In this document: one piece after another, positions 10,610 to 19,626 of the stretch
Layout of the letters: each line of letters begins with the position of its first letter
How positions within the stretch are numbered: the stretch's first letter is position 1
Origin: Pochonia chlamydosporia 170
Taxonomy: Eukaryota > Ascomycota > Sordariomycetes > Hypocreales > Clavicipitaceae
Reading direction: 5' to 3'
NCBI RefSeq assembly: GCF_001653235.2
Contig: NW_019154050.1
Location: 1 to 64,000 of the forward strand
DNA length: 64,000 nucleotides
The notes under the pieces: model-generated
Told to the model about the DNA's origin: nothing
The model's input: the letters and a program-made list of their open reading frames with translations, nothing else
The model's database searches: none
Translations under genes and position numbers: made by a program

Positions 10610-12988
10610 AACACTCCCCTCTGGCCAAACTCGCCGTTCTCACACCATAGCTGTAGCAGCTCAGTCCACCTCGCTCGTTGCGCATTGCCCTGTATTGCCA
10701 AGCCGAGATATGTTCGAAACTGCTCCTCCAGCTTCAGGTATTGGTCGACTAGCTTCCACTTCCACCTTCCATTCGCGATCAAATCATCGCGTCCTCTAGA
10801 TGATGCACGCTCAATCAGCTCAAGATACGCCCCTTCCAGTTTATTTGCGGGATCCGTCACAAAGGAATATCCTGCTGTCAAGTTTGTCATGTCATCCCTG
10901 ATACCGGCAAGATCCACGTAGGGCTCAAAGCTAAACATCAACTCGTGGCAAACATCTCAGGCCTGTGTTGTAAAGTATTCCTGCAAGAGTCTGAAGTCCC
11001 CCATTGTCAGTGTCTTAGAGCCATTCCAGTGCACTGTCTGACCGTCGTCACTCCAGTATAGCAAGAACGGTGGCGTGTCTGACTTCGCTGCCACACGCCT
11101 ATAGTTTCGAAGGGTGAAAAATTCATCAAACGGTGACTGCGGTCCTTGCACAGTCAACTGCTTGCGGATCTTTTGTAAGCGTTCCAGTTGTTCGGTGTAG
11201 GGCCGTTTTTCGATCTGAAGTATGCGATAGGGCCGAAGTGGGAGCGCCTTCTCTATGCAGAATAGACGCAGGTGATAAATGAGGGCAGAAAGATGGGGAG
11301 TGAAGGCTCGAGCCGGCAGGAAGCTCTGTCGGCCCTTTGAGAACCCTAGAATGCCGCTGAAGAATACCATCACCATCGAACTTGGCTTTCCATCTACTGG
11401 GACGTCCTCTGACAGTGCCAAGCTCAATCCAAAGAGCTGCTCTAGTACTTCCTCCGTCTCACAACTTCCTGGCTTGTGCAGCATTGGACGTAATACGGCG
11501 ATGCCTGTTCCGTCCGACTGTGATGATGCTTCGCCGCGGATACTCCCATCGGTGTAGGCTTCCATTTCGCTGTCATCATCGTCGCTTTCTCCGCTGTCGC
11601 TAGACGTCCCGCTGCCTCCGCCGCCTTCAGACTCCGATATCACGTCGAATTCGACTGTAGAGTCATGTTCGGCTGCTTTGGTGATGTGATTTGTTGTTTT
11701 CCAGCATTTGTTCTGCCATATCGCGTCCAGGAAATGCAATATGGGGTTTCCAAGCGATAACCCAATCATTCTCGTTCGCGTGCCTTCGTCCAGGCGATAC
11801 ACGCGAAAAATGAAGGAAATAAGTTTCCGATAAAGCAGACGATATTTCAGCGTGCTTGTCGGCTGGTGTACCAGAGTAAATGGCTCTTGTGAAGGTGAGG
11901 TAAGTCGGACGCTTCTGAGCCAGCACAGAAGATTACGGTTGGTGCTTCGCACAGTCTCTTCGCAACGATCCATCATCGGATTCACTAGCTTTAAGATTGC
12001 CGCTATCTTCAATTCGTCCTCTGCGCTGCTTACCAAATCTTCCTGCAGCTCGCACACTCCGCGCCGTGCCAAGAGCAACGGCGGCGGCGATGATGGGGTT
12101 TGTCCAGATGCTCGGCGTGGAATTGTGATTAAGGCTGAGAGCATCTGCCGATCCTTGTTGTTAAACATCTCCTCCCAGCCTGTCCTCGCGACCCATGGAC
12201 TCTCTTCACCAAATGATAACCTCGAATTAGGATTGGCCGGCGAATCAACCCGTCCAATTATTATATGGTCGTCGTCGTCGTCGTCGCCCGACCGACCGAC
12301 GGAAACGGTTTAGCTCGCGTTGCTTCACGGTGTAAACATGGTCCAGTCTCCTCTTCATATCTTGGGTCGGTCGTGTCGTCGATCCATTATGCTCGACGAT
12401 CCAGTACCGTTGATTCCTCGATGGGTTCCAAATCTGAAGGTAGACTTGCTCCATGCGATTGGATTTGCGACTGGCGGCGCCGACGTCAGCTGCATGACAA
12501 CACCGATGCTTCCGTGCCTCCTGGCCGTCTCTCGTACGTTTGTCGCACCGAGGACAGCGATAACCATCATATATCTTGAGGTACTGATGTGCTGGGGTCC
12601 CGTCGCCTAGGGGTTTGACCAAATGTGGCTCGTACAAATCTAGCTGATCTAGGAGTTGTGAAAGATTCTGCCTCGCCCCGAGCGGGATGTTATGTATAGC
12701 CCGAAGATGGTCAGTAGGGCGGCCACGCTCGACGGAAATAGCGCGCTGGCATTTCTCATCGTAGCAGATGAGGGCCTTATGGCGAGAATCATAAAACAGG
12801 TTCAGAGCTTTAAGTACACTCTCGGCCTCCATTGCTTTTGTTCTAGCGATGTAATCAAGGCTGGCGTGATTGCTAGCCTCGACGTATATTGAGTGAAGTG
12901 AAGGGGCAGAACGAAAAGAAGATGGTGTCATGCCATGCCTTGGAAGTTGACGACTCATTTCCTTTCCTGGCCGAAGCACATGGGTCAC
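10610..12988 (-). pseudogene. OrsD-like (DUF3505) protein, truncated and broken
   Basis: A minus-strand gene in three blocks. 12245-12988 has a Cys/His region (CYDEKCQRAI ... HLRAIHNI) and a second Cys cluster (CPRCDKRTRDG ... HRCC), resembling the N-terminal zinc region of fungal OrsD/DUF3505 proteins, which are often linked to RecQ-like helicases in mobile or subtelomeric contexts. 10960-12168 continues with a long acidic linker. An in-frame TGA at 10957-10959 separates it from 10610-10941, which is in the same frame and ends at the hAT terminus. The first junction (near 12250) is a frame change at a CGA/GAC trinucleotide run. No helicase domain remains. The family assignment is from memory of the pattern and is moderate; that the gene is broken is clear. 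Confidence 0.55.
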
Positions 12989-13652
12989 ACCCGCGTCGCG
13001 TGGAGAGTTCTACGGGTCCCATTCAATCACCAGAGCCTATGTGGCAATGTGGGTCCCGTTCAATCATCAAAACCCCGTACTATCACTACAAACCCTTCGT
13101 GCAGTAGGGCGGAGTTCAAGTCCCAATTGGGGGGTTTGGCGGATGCGCATGTCGCGTTTTACGGGGAGGTAATTGGTCTTTGGGAGAGTTATATCAAAGA
13201 AATGGAGAAGGAGGGCGTGGTAGCTGCGTAATTTCTGTGCTTGGAACACCTCAACAAGATTAGGCGTTGCGGTTTCAATTTTCGGCTTGGCGTTGGCGAG
13301 TAGTCTCATAGCAATTCTCAATCCAGACCCGTCTTTACTATGTATTCATCCTAGACAGATCGGTAATGGAAACGGTTCAGTAATTCCAATTCAGTGCGCT
13401 TTCACTATATCCAACGATGACATCATGTTCAGAGGGACAAAATAATCTATTCATAATGCTAAGTAGGCAAGATGCCGTGCTGGTGGTACATTCAAACTCC
13501 GCTGACCCCATGCAGGTGAACAAAAAAACTCTTTAGCAAGCAGCGTATTCCAAAATCAAGCAAACATGGTCCAACTGACTTTCATGGCCTTGTTGCCACC
13601 CAACTGCCAAAATGACCTTTCTTGCACACGCCGTAACGCCAATGTCCGACCA
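12989..13652. other. Intergenic stretch with a possible exon remnant
   Basis: Between the OrsD-like pseudogene and kexB. The plus-strand frame ending at a TAA at 13229-13231 encodes a protein-like C-terminal tail (about 13100-13231, containing HVAFYGEVIGLWESYIKEM), possibly the last exon of a lost gene. I do not recognise it. Two near-copies of GGGTCCCATTCAATCA lie at 13014 and 13052. The rest shows nothing I can assign and includes the kexB 3' flank. Confidence 0.3.
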
Positions 13653-16263
13653 TTACGGTCGGCTTCCTCCGCCAAGGGGTCTTGATTCGGGTCTTCCGTG
13701 GCCGTCGTCATCGTCGCTCTCTTCCCCTACGACGTACTGATTATCTTCATCTTCATTACTGGCCAGACGTTCTGCAGACCGATCTCTGTATTCGTCAAAC
13801 TCTTCCTCATCGTCGCTTGCGCCAGCAAAAGCATCATACAGCTCGCCGCCCCGAGTTCGTCTTCCTTGGCCATTCTTTTCTTGGCTGTTCAAACCGTCTC
13901 CCTCCTCCTCGTCAAGGAGCTCAAAGTCATAGTTGTTGCGGGAGTTATTTCGAAGTTGTCGTTTACGAGCGATGCAGAAGTAGATACCCAAGCCGATGCA
14001 GAAGACTGCAATCAGGCTACCCGCACCAACTACCCACACTGTGGCGGTCTTCGATCCTCCAAAAGCCGGGAACTTGTCAATCCACGATGACGAAGAAGTT
14101 GCGGTTGCGGAAGCTTCCTCAGCAGAAGGTTTTTCATCAGCTGACGTAGCGCTTGGTTTAACAGGTCTTTCAGGGTGGTCGGTAGGCTTATCCGCCTGAG
14201 TCTTGGTGCCGTCGGCTTGGCTGCCGAGGGTAGACGTAGCCGCTGGCGCCGTCACAATGTCAACTTTATCGTGATCAGCATCATCTTGTGCCGACGGCAT
14301 AGGTAGCTTGGTGGCTTTGGCAGGGTCGATGGCCTCGCCCCACAGCTTCAGGTGCCAGTCGACGAATGTGCCTTGGTGTTCATTTCTCTTGGTGTCTCTG
14401 ACGACGATGGTCCACTTCCCGATACCCTTTTCACCCCTACATACAACTTGTTAGAGCAGAGACGCAATCACAGAGGGATGGAACTTACCAGTGAGCGACG
14501 CTCATGAACGTCCAATCCTCATAGCCCTTGTTGGCGCTATCATCTTTGCGGGCAGTCGCGATGTGGCTGACCACGTTTGACGGACTGATCAAGTCGACGC
14601 TAAGGTCACCACGTCGAGTGTGGTTGACGTTAATTGTGACAGTAACATGCTCCAGCCGCTCCAAATTTGCCTTCTTCAGCATATCTTCCGTGACGTCAAA
14701 GCTAACAATCAACCCGTGATCTCCTTCTGGGATTGCCTTCTTCACATGCAGCCAAGGAGAAAAGAACCAAGCCTGGGGTTTGACCTTTTTCCAAGTCTTG
14801 GCTTTCTGCACGAGGTCATAGGAGTCAACTTTGCCGTAGCCGAATACGTGACTGAACTGTTTTCCGATTGCCGTCTGCTGCCAGTTGGCATGTTCGTCAG
14901 CAACAGGTTTGGCAGTGTCCATGCCAAGGTACTGCATGTCTCTCCAGCCTAGGTCCGGGCGAACTTCCAGAACGAGAGCAAAGATGCCAGCAGCGAGCGC
15001 AGCAGCGGCTGACGTTCCGCCGTGACCAGTTGCGCACTGGGTTTCTCCGACATCAGTTGTGTGCTAGGATTTGTTAGTATGTGGCATAGATCATTGAATG
15101 AGCATGTTGATGCTTACGATGGAGTCGCCACTACGACTGCTGTAGGTGACTACGAGCTGAGCAGAGCAATGCTCCGAATAGTATGGATGCCGGCCAGCTC
15201 GATCGACGGCGCCGACTGTGATGCTGTATATGGAGTTGGTATATCCATCAAAGTTGCAGTTGTCATCGCTGGCAGCACCATTGCCGCTGGCAAACACATA
15301 AATAGATCCCAGTCCATTTCGGCCCTCTTGAATGGACTTGAGCATAGCCCTCCTGATCAAAACACCAGGGGCCTCCATGGTTCGCCCATCATCATGGGGT
15401 CCCCAAGAGCACGAATAGATCTGATTCTTGTCGTACTTGTACATCATAGCTTCAGCTTCATCAGCATCGCTTATAGGCTTGCTGAGAATCCGAATGCCAG
15501 CAATCTTGGATTCATACGCGACACCGAGACCGCAAACATCATTGCGAACTGCTGCGATTTCTCCAGCGCATCGAGTGCCATGGCGATCATCAGAGAGTAC
15601 AGGAGCGGGAACAGGGTCATGGTCGTTAAAGTCGTAAGAACCCTCTGCGAAATAGTTGTCCTTGAGATCCAGACTGTTCATATCAAGGCCATCATCGATG
15701 ATGGCAACAGTGACGTTCTTACCCGTAACCCCTTCTAGCCAAACACTTGTCACGTTCACGTCGTGGCCAATCTGAATGGGATTAAAGAGGTGCCACTGCT
15801 CGGTAAAAATCGGGTCGCGGATATTGAGCTGGGACATGACTGTTTGCTGTTTCTTGATAGCCCACTCAACGGGTTTGTTATTGTCGCGCGGCAAAATCAA
15901 CCCCGAAGGAGGTGGCGGAATCACACGTTTATGCAGGTTTTGACGAGTCTCCTGCTTCGTAGAGAGCAACACACTGTCCAAAACGTCGCGATCTCCTAGT
16001 CCCCGCTTCCTCCTCTTACTTTGCAGTAGCTCTCTCTTGACAATGTCGTGCTCGGCCTTTGGTGAGCGGAAAACGTGATGATCTGAAAGTTGGCCGAGGA
16101 CGCCTTCGTGTCGCAAACCCAGACGAGACGCAATTTGTTCTGGAGACGTAGTCGAATCAATATGTATGACATAGTAGTCATTATTATTGTAGTCCCTGGG
16201 AACATGGCTAGCATGGGAAATGGCGGCAAGGCCAAGGAGGCCAGCCCATGGCGCAAATCTCAT
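13653..16263 (-). CDS. kexB: Kexin (KEX2/KexB-type proprotein convertase)
   Basis: Late-Golgi serine endoprotease that cleaves secretory precursors after dibasic sites. Exons: 16263-15118, 15063-14489, 14436-13653; introns of 54 and 52 nt have GTAAG donors, and the first has an ACTAAC branch site. The product is 834 residues, normal for fungal KexB. A signal peptide occupies residues 1-19, followed by a prodomain with a dibasic autocleavage site (KR, residues 112-113). The subtilisin domain has catalytic Asp190 (IIDDG), His228 (DRHGT), oxyanion Asn328 (SGNG) and Ser400 (GHGGTSAAA). The P domain spans about 470-610, then a Ser/Thr-rich stalk, a transmembrane helix at about 706-729, and an acidic tail with YDFELL, a plausible Golgi-retrieval signal. 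I chose 16263 rather than an upstream in-frame codon at 16338 because it starts a clean signal peptide. No disruption is seen, and the gene is probably functional despite transposons on both sides. Confidence 0.95.
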
Positions 16264-17013
16264 GGCGTAGAGCAAAGGGGTACGACGATGGCAGTGGCCC
16301 GAGGAAGCAGCACAAGCGAATGTGATTCGGTCTAACACATCTGAAAACTCGATGGGGTATCTCTAAACAGGCGTTTATGTGTGTTCCTGGTGCAGCTGTG
16401 GTTAGAACTACCGCAGAATTTAGAATTTGGATGACTTCCGCGCCAGCAAAACGACTCTAGTGTCGTCAAATGGAACCTGGGCCTCCCAGACGGACGAGTC
16501 TCAAGGCACAAATGTGCACAGGAACGCTGGGAACATACGTTTAGAATGAGAGGGTGAGAAGAGCCGCAGACCCTGTTCAAGGATGGCTTGGCTGGGCGCG
16601 TTTCGTGAGAAAGAGCGTGGGCAAAAAGTAGGAATGTCGGAAGTTGAGGTTGAGTAGTAGGTGTCTGGTTTGATCTGAGGCGTCGTGGCCTTGAGGCGTG
16701 GATGCGGCACGATTACTCTGGGCCAGTGCCGCAAAGTGACCAGACATGGACCTAACCGGACCAGATGGGGGCAGGGAGACGGCAGCCTGGAGTGACCCCC
16801 TAAGTACGCCGAACTCAGTGCCCACGATTAAGGCAGGTGCCTGGTGGGTACTGTGCTTCTCGACTGGAGCTAGTGGCGGATCAAGTGGAAGGGGCAAAGA
16901 GGGAGTGGGTCATGGTATCAGCTACCTCTCCGCGTGCTGCTCATGTACTGAGCTTTAGAGTAGAGGATACCTTTATTGACAAGCCCAGGTTGTAACCATT
17001 GACCTGCATTCTA
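16264..17013. other. kexB upstream region
   Basis: About 750 bp between the kexB start and the Fot1-like element. It should hold the kexB 5' UTR and promoter. I see no TATA box or repeat I would commit to and no convincing coding region; the ORFs on both strands are short and lack family features. Confidence 0.4.
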
Positions 17014-17055
17014 CTCGTGCCACGCCCCACTTTATTGGGAACTCGCAAGCTCGCA
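17014..17055 (+). repeat. Left terminal inverted repeat of Fot1-like element
   Basis: Forty-two bases identical to the complement of 18891-18932. A TA dinucleotide precedes it at 17012-17013. Confidence 0.95.
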
Positions 17056-17125
17056 CCACCTAAAGATGGTGCTGGCCACCAAAATAACCAGACCACCAAT
17101 ATAACCAGAATTCCAACATTTTTTA

Positions 17126-18799
17126 TTAGAATCGCTTCAACAACCTACAACGGCGGTCCGTTTCATAAACTGCCGCTGGTTCTAGCCTCCCAGATGTCCT
17201 CCACTTACGAGCTTCCTTGGCAGTTGCTTCAAACCACCGCTTGTATCCATTGCGCGCCCGTTGTTCCGCTGCTTGCACACGTCGCCTTGCCGCCGCCAGA
17301 TCTGCGTCAACCCTTCGCTGCACCATACGCCGGCCTTCTGCCACTGTAAGCACTCCTCCTGTCTGTAAGGTCTTATTCTTCATTGCCCTGCGCCGCTTAG
17401 CCACCGTCTCGGCCAACTTGGTGCGCCCTAGATCTCTCTTTGTTTGCACTAGCTCCGTGCTCATGGCAAGCGTCCCCCGAACATATCGATCTATATCAGT
17501 AGATATTGAAGCCATTAAGTCTGGGAATTCGTCGACAGCTTCCATAATGTTGTTGGCTAGCTTGTTAACTTGCCGCAAGGTTAGAGGAGTCTCGAATGGT
17601 GAAGATCCAGTTGGAAACTGCGGCTCAGGCGTAGGATTGTGTGGTTGCCGAGACTCCAGGACCTGTAGGACCACATGTGGATTGAATGGATAGATTCCAG
17701 TTTTCTGAAATGCAGAGAAGATCGTACTACGCTTGAAGGCGTGGTTGCGTACATCCTTAATAGAAGCCAAAAATTCTAGCTTGGTGATGTTAGTGCAGCC
17801 GTCGCGAACTGCCAGATCCAGCGCCTTGGCATGGTAATGTTTTAGCGGCTGAAATACGCACACATCTAGTGGCTGAAGAATATGTGTCAAGTGCGACGGT
17901 AAGCCAAAAGGTATGATGTGGTGGTTGTCACAGTACTCGATAAATTCCTTAGTATGGTGCGAGCCATGGCCATCCAGGATCAACAACCGCTTCAGTCCTT
18001 TAGCTGTTGATGCCGTGTGCTTGTCAAAATGCCGAATCCATTCAAGACTCAATTCGTCATTCGAGTAACCAGTCTCTGAAACACCCAGCGCAGTATCTTC
18101 ATCCAAGCCCACAGACTCTGCGTACCAACGGGCCATGTGCTTAGATCCAGTCATGATGAGGAAACCAGGGCAGTGGCGCCCGGCTGCCGAGATAGCCTCT
18201 ATAGCAGTAGCTGATTCACGGTTCGTAGGAATGGCAAGGTAGTGGGCTCGCTCTCGCTTAGTCACAATCAACTGATCCTTTCCTACGCCAAGTTGGAACC
18301 CAGTCTCGTCCATATTCCAGATGTCTTCAGGGGTGATGCCATGGGTTTCAATAATCTCCCGGAGCCGTTGGAAGTACTGGTTAACCTTGTCGATATCTTC
18401 TGCAACCTGGCGGTTAGAATCCAGCGTCTTCTGCTTCTTGCTGTCGTAACCGTACCGTGTAAGGAAGCGAGAGACCCAGTGCTGGCCAACTGCAGGTGGA
18501 TTGCCAGCCTTAGCCTTGGAAGACCTCTCGCGCAGGATTAGATTCGCCGCGTCCCGCACAAATTCCTTGCGCACAGATAAGCCTACATTGTCAAGCCGGT
18601 CAATATATCTACACACTGCAAGCTCTTCTGGGCGCGTCAGCAGTGTATTGTGGCCGGCAGCGCCTTTCTTAGGTTGCCGGCCTTCTAGTCGATATCGCAG
18701 TCGGCCAAGCGGCACGTGGAATAACCGCGCAACCGCGGCCACTTTTGCGCCAGGAAAATCCTCAAAGTACTGAAGAGCCTCTTGAATACGCGACTCCAT
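17126..18799 (-). CDS. Fot1/pogo-family DDE transposase
   Basis: An intact 557-residue ORF with no intron. Order of parts: a Psq-type helix-turn-helix at about residues 5-45, a CENP-B-type DNA-binding HTH at about 55-125 (RPEELAVCRYID ... WVSRFLTRYGYD), the DDE_1 catalytic domain at about 140-330, then a long basic, coiled C-terminal region. The three catalytic aspartates are Asp164 (WNMDETGF), Asp276 (LLILDGHGSH) and Asp312 (ILQPLDV), giving DD35D spacing. The enzyme excises the element at its inverted repeats and reinserts it at TA. I chose the start at 18799 (MESRIQEALQ), which begins the conserved HTH; an upstream in-frame start at 18820 adds seven residues. A C-terminal remnant of a relative lies at 55092-55480. 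Confidence 0.93.
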   Translation of the reverse strand: MESRIQEALQYFEDFPGAKVAAVARLFHVPLGRLRYRLEGRQPKKGAAGHNTLLTRPEELAVCRYIDRLDNVGLSVRKEFVRDAANLILRERSSKAKAGNPPAVGQHWVSRFLTRYGYDSKKQKTLDSNRQVAEDIDKVNQYFQRLREIIETHGITPEDIWNMDETGFQLGVGKDQLIVTKRERAHYLAIPTNRESATAIEAISAAGRHCPGFLIMTGSKHMARWYAESVGLDEDTALGVSETGYSNDELSLEWIRHFDKHTASTAKGLKRLLILDGHGSHHTKEFIEYCDNHHIIPFGLPSHLTHILQPLDVCVFQPLKHYHAKALDLAVRDGCTNITKLEFLASIKDVRNHAFKRSTIFSAFQKTGIYPFNPHVVLQVLESRQPHNPTPEPQFPTGSSPFETPLTLRQVNKLANNIMEAVDEFPDLMASISTDIDRYVRGTLAMSTELVQTKRDLGRTKLAETVAKRRRAMKNKTLQTGGVLTVAEGRRMVQRRVDADLAAARRRVQAAEQRARNGYKRWFEATAKEARKWRTSGRLEPAAVYETDRRCRLLKRF

Positions 18800-18890
18800 T
18801 ACGACCAGCCAAAATTTCAAGAGTTGGTGGGCAGAATAGTGGAAAATACATCAGAGGTTGGAAATTCTGGTTATATTGGTGGTCTGGTTA

Positions 18891-18932
18891 TGCGAGCTTG
18901 CGAGTTCCCAATAAAGTGGGGCGTGGCACGAG
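18891..18932 (-). repeat. Right terminal inverted repeat of Fot1-like element
   Basis: Forty-two bases that are the inverse of 17014-17055, followed by TA at 18933-18934. Confidence 0.95.
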
Positions 18933-18934
18933 TA

Positions 18935-19253
18935 CTGTCTTAAAAAAGAGAGCATTTATTTCTCCTACAAGTCGCTCCCCGACGAACCGTCCGCCAGACC
19001 CTAAGCTCATCGTTAAATCTGTTCAGGCACGCACCCCCGACGTAGTCTGGCTGTTCCCTAGCTGCAGCGTCTCACTCAACATCTAGAATTTAGATTGTTT
19101 CGACATTATCCTCTGCTGTTGGGGCGTATTTACTAAGCCGACAAGAATAGTGCCCAGCTCGCTGCTCGCTTTAACCCGTGCTCGACCGAGAGACTTCTTC
19201 TCACACCTTCAAGTTTTCATCGTTTTGTAGTCACCCTGAACTTTCAGGGCAAA
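18935..19253. other. Upstream region of the small 19254 ORF
   Basis: Contains a pyrimidine-rich leader (around 19190-19210) and no other recognisable feature. Probably promoter and 5' UTR if the downstream ORF is a real gene. Confidence 0.35.
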
Positions 19254-19565
19254 ATGGACTACCCGGCAACTACACAGGCAGCCGTACTGCCAGCGTCGAA
19301 CAAAAATGCAACAACAAACCTTCAGACCAGGGCAATTTACGGCCAACATGGAGCGGTGGCCAAGCCTCAGAAGTCAAGCAAGTTACGTCTTTCGTCCCTT
19401 CCCGCGCATGACACATTCAAGTCCCCTGGTGGCTACTCCTCTCACGCGAGCATGAGCCCGCAGCAGCCCATTGACCACATATCTTCTGCACCTACCAGCG
19501 TGACCCGGAACAACCGCAGCACTTGGCTATCTGGATTCAAAATGGGCCAGTGCTTCTGCTGCTGA
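19254..19565 (+). CDS. Small protein with CaaX-like C-terminus (CFCC), unknown function
   Basis: A 103-residue ORF with a favourable start context (AAAATGG) after a pyrimidine-rich leader. The protein is polar and Ser/Ala/Pro/Gln-rich, with no membrane segment, and ends MGQCFCC. The last four residues fit a CaaX prenylation box loosely, and the neighbouring cysteine could be palmitoylated; both are inference. I do not recognise a family. The ORF stands alone on the plus strand between two complete transposons, and the hAT-B element lies in what would be its 3' UTR, 61 bp after the stop. It could be a genuine small gene or a chance ORF; leader and start context favour a gene. Confidence 0.45.
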   Translation: MDYPATTQAAVLPASNKNATTNLQTRAIYGQHGAVAKPQKSSKLRLSSLPAHDTFKSPGGYSSHASMSPQQPIDHISSAPTSVTRNNRSTWLSGFKMGQCFCC

Positions 19566-19626
19566 AGAAGTGGTGAGGGTGTGGAAGGAAGAGCCTGCAC
19601 TCTCTTTATTCAAGCTGAGACTGGGG

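Larger units (their letters stand above)
17014..18932 (-). mobile_element. Fot1/pogo-type DNA transposon, complete (1919 bp)
   Basis: Bounded by 42-bp inverted repeats (17014-17055 and 18891-18932, outer end CTCGTGCCACGCCCCACTT) and flanked on both sides by TA (17012-17013 and 18933-18934), the target duplication of Tc1/mariner elements. Inside the inverted repeats a second inverted similarity (ATAACCAGACCACCAATATA) is offset on the left by about 29 extra bases. The single transposase ORF is intact, so this copy could be active. Confidence 0.95.
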
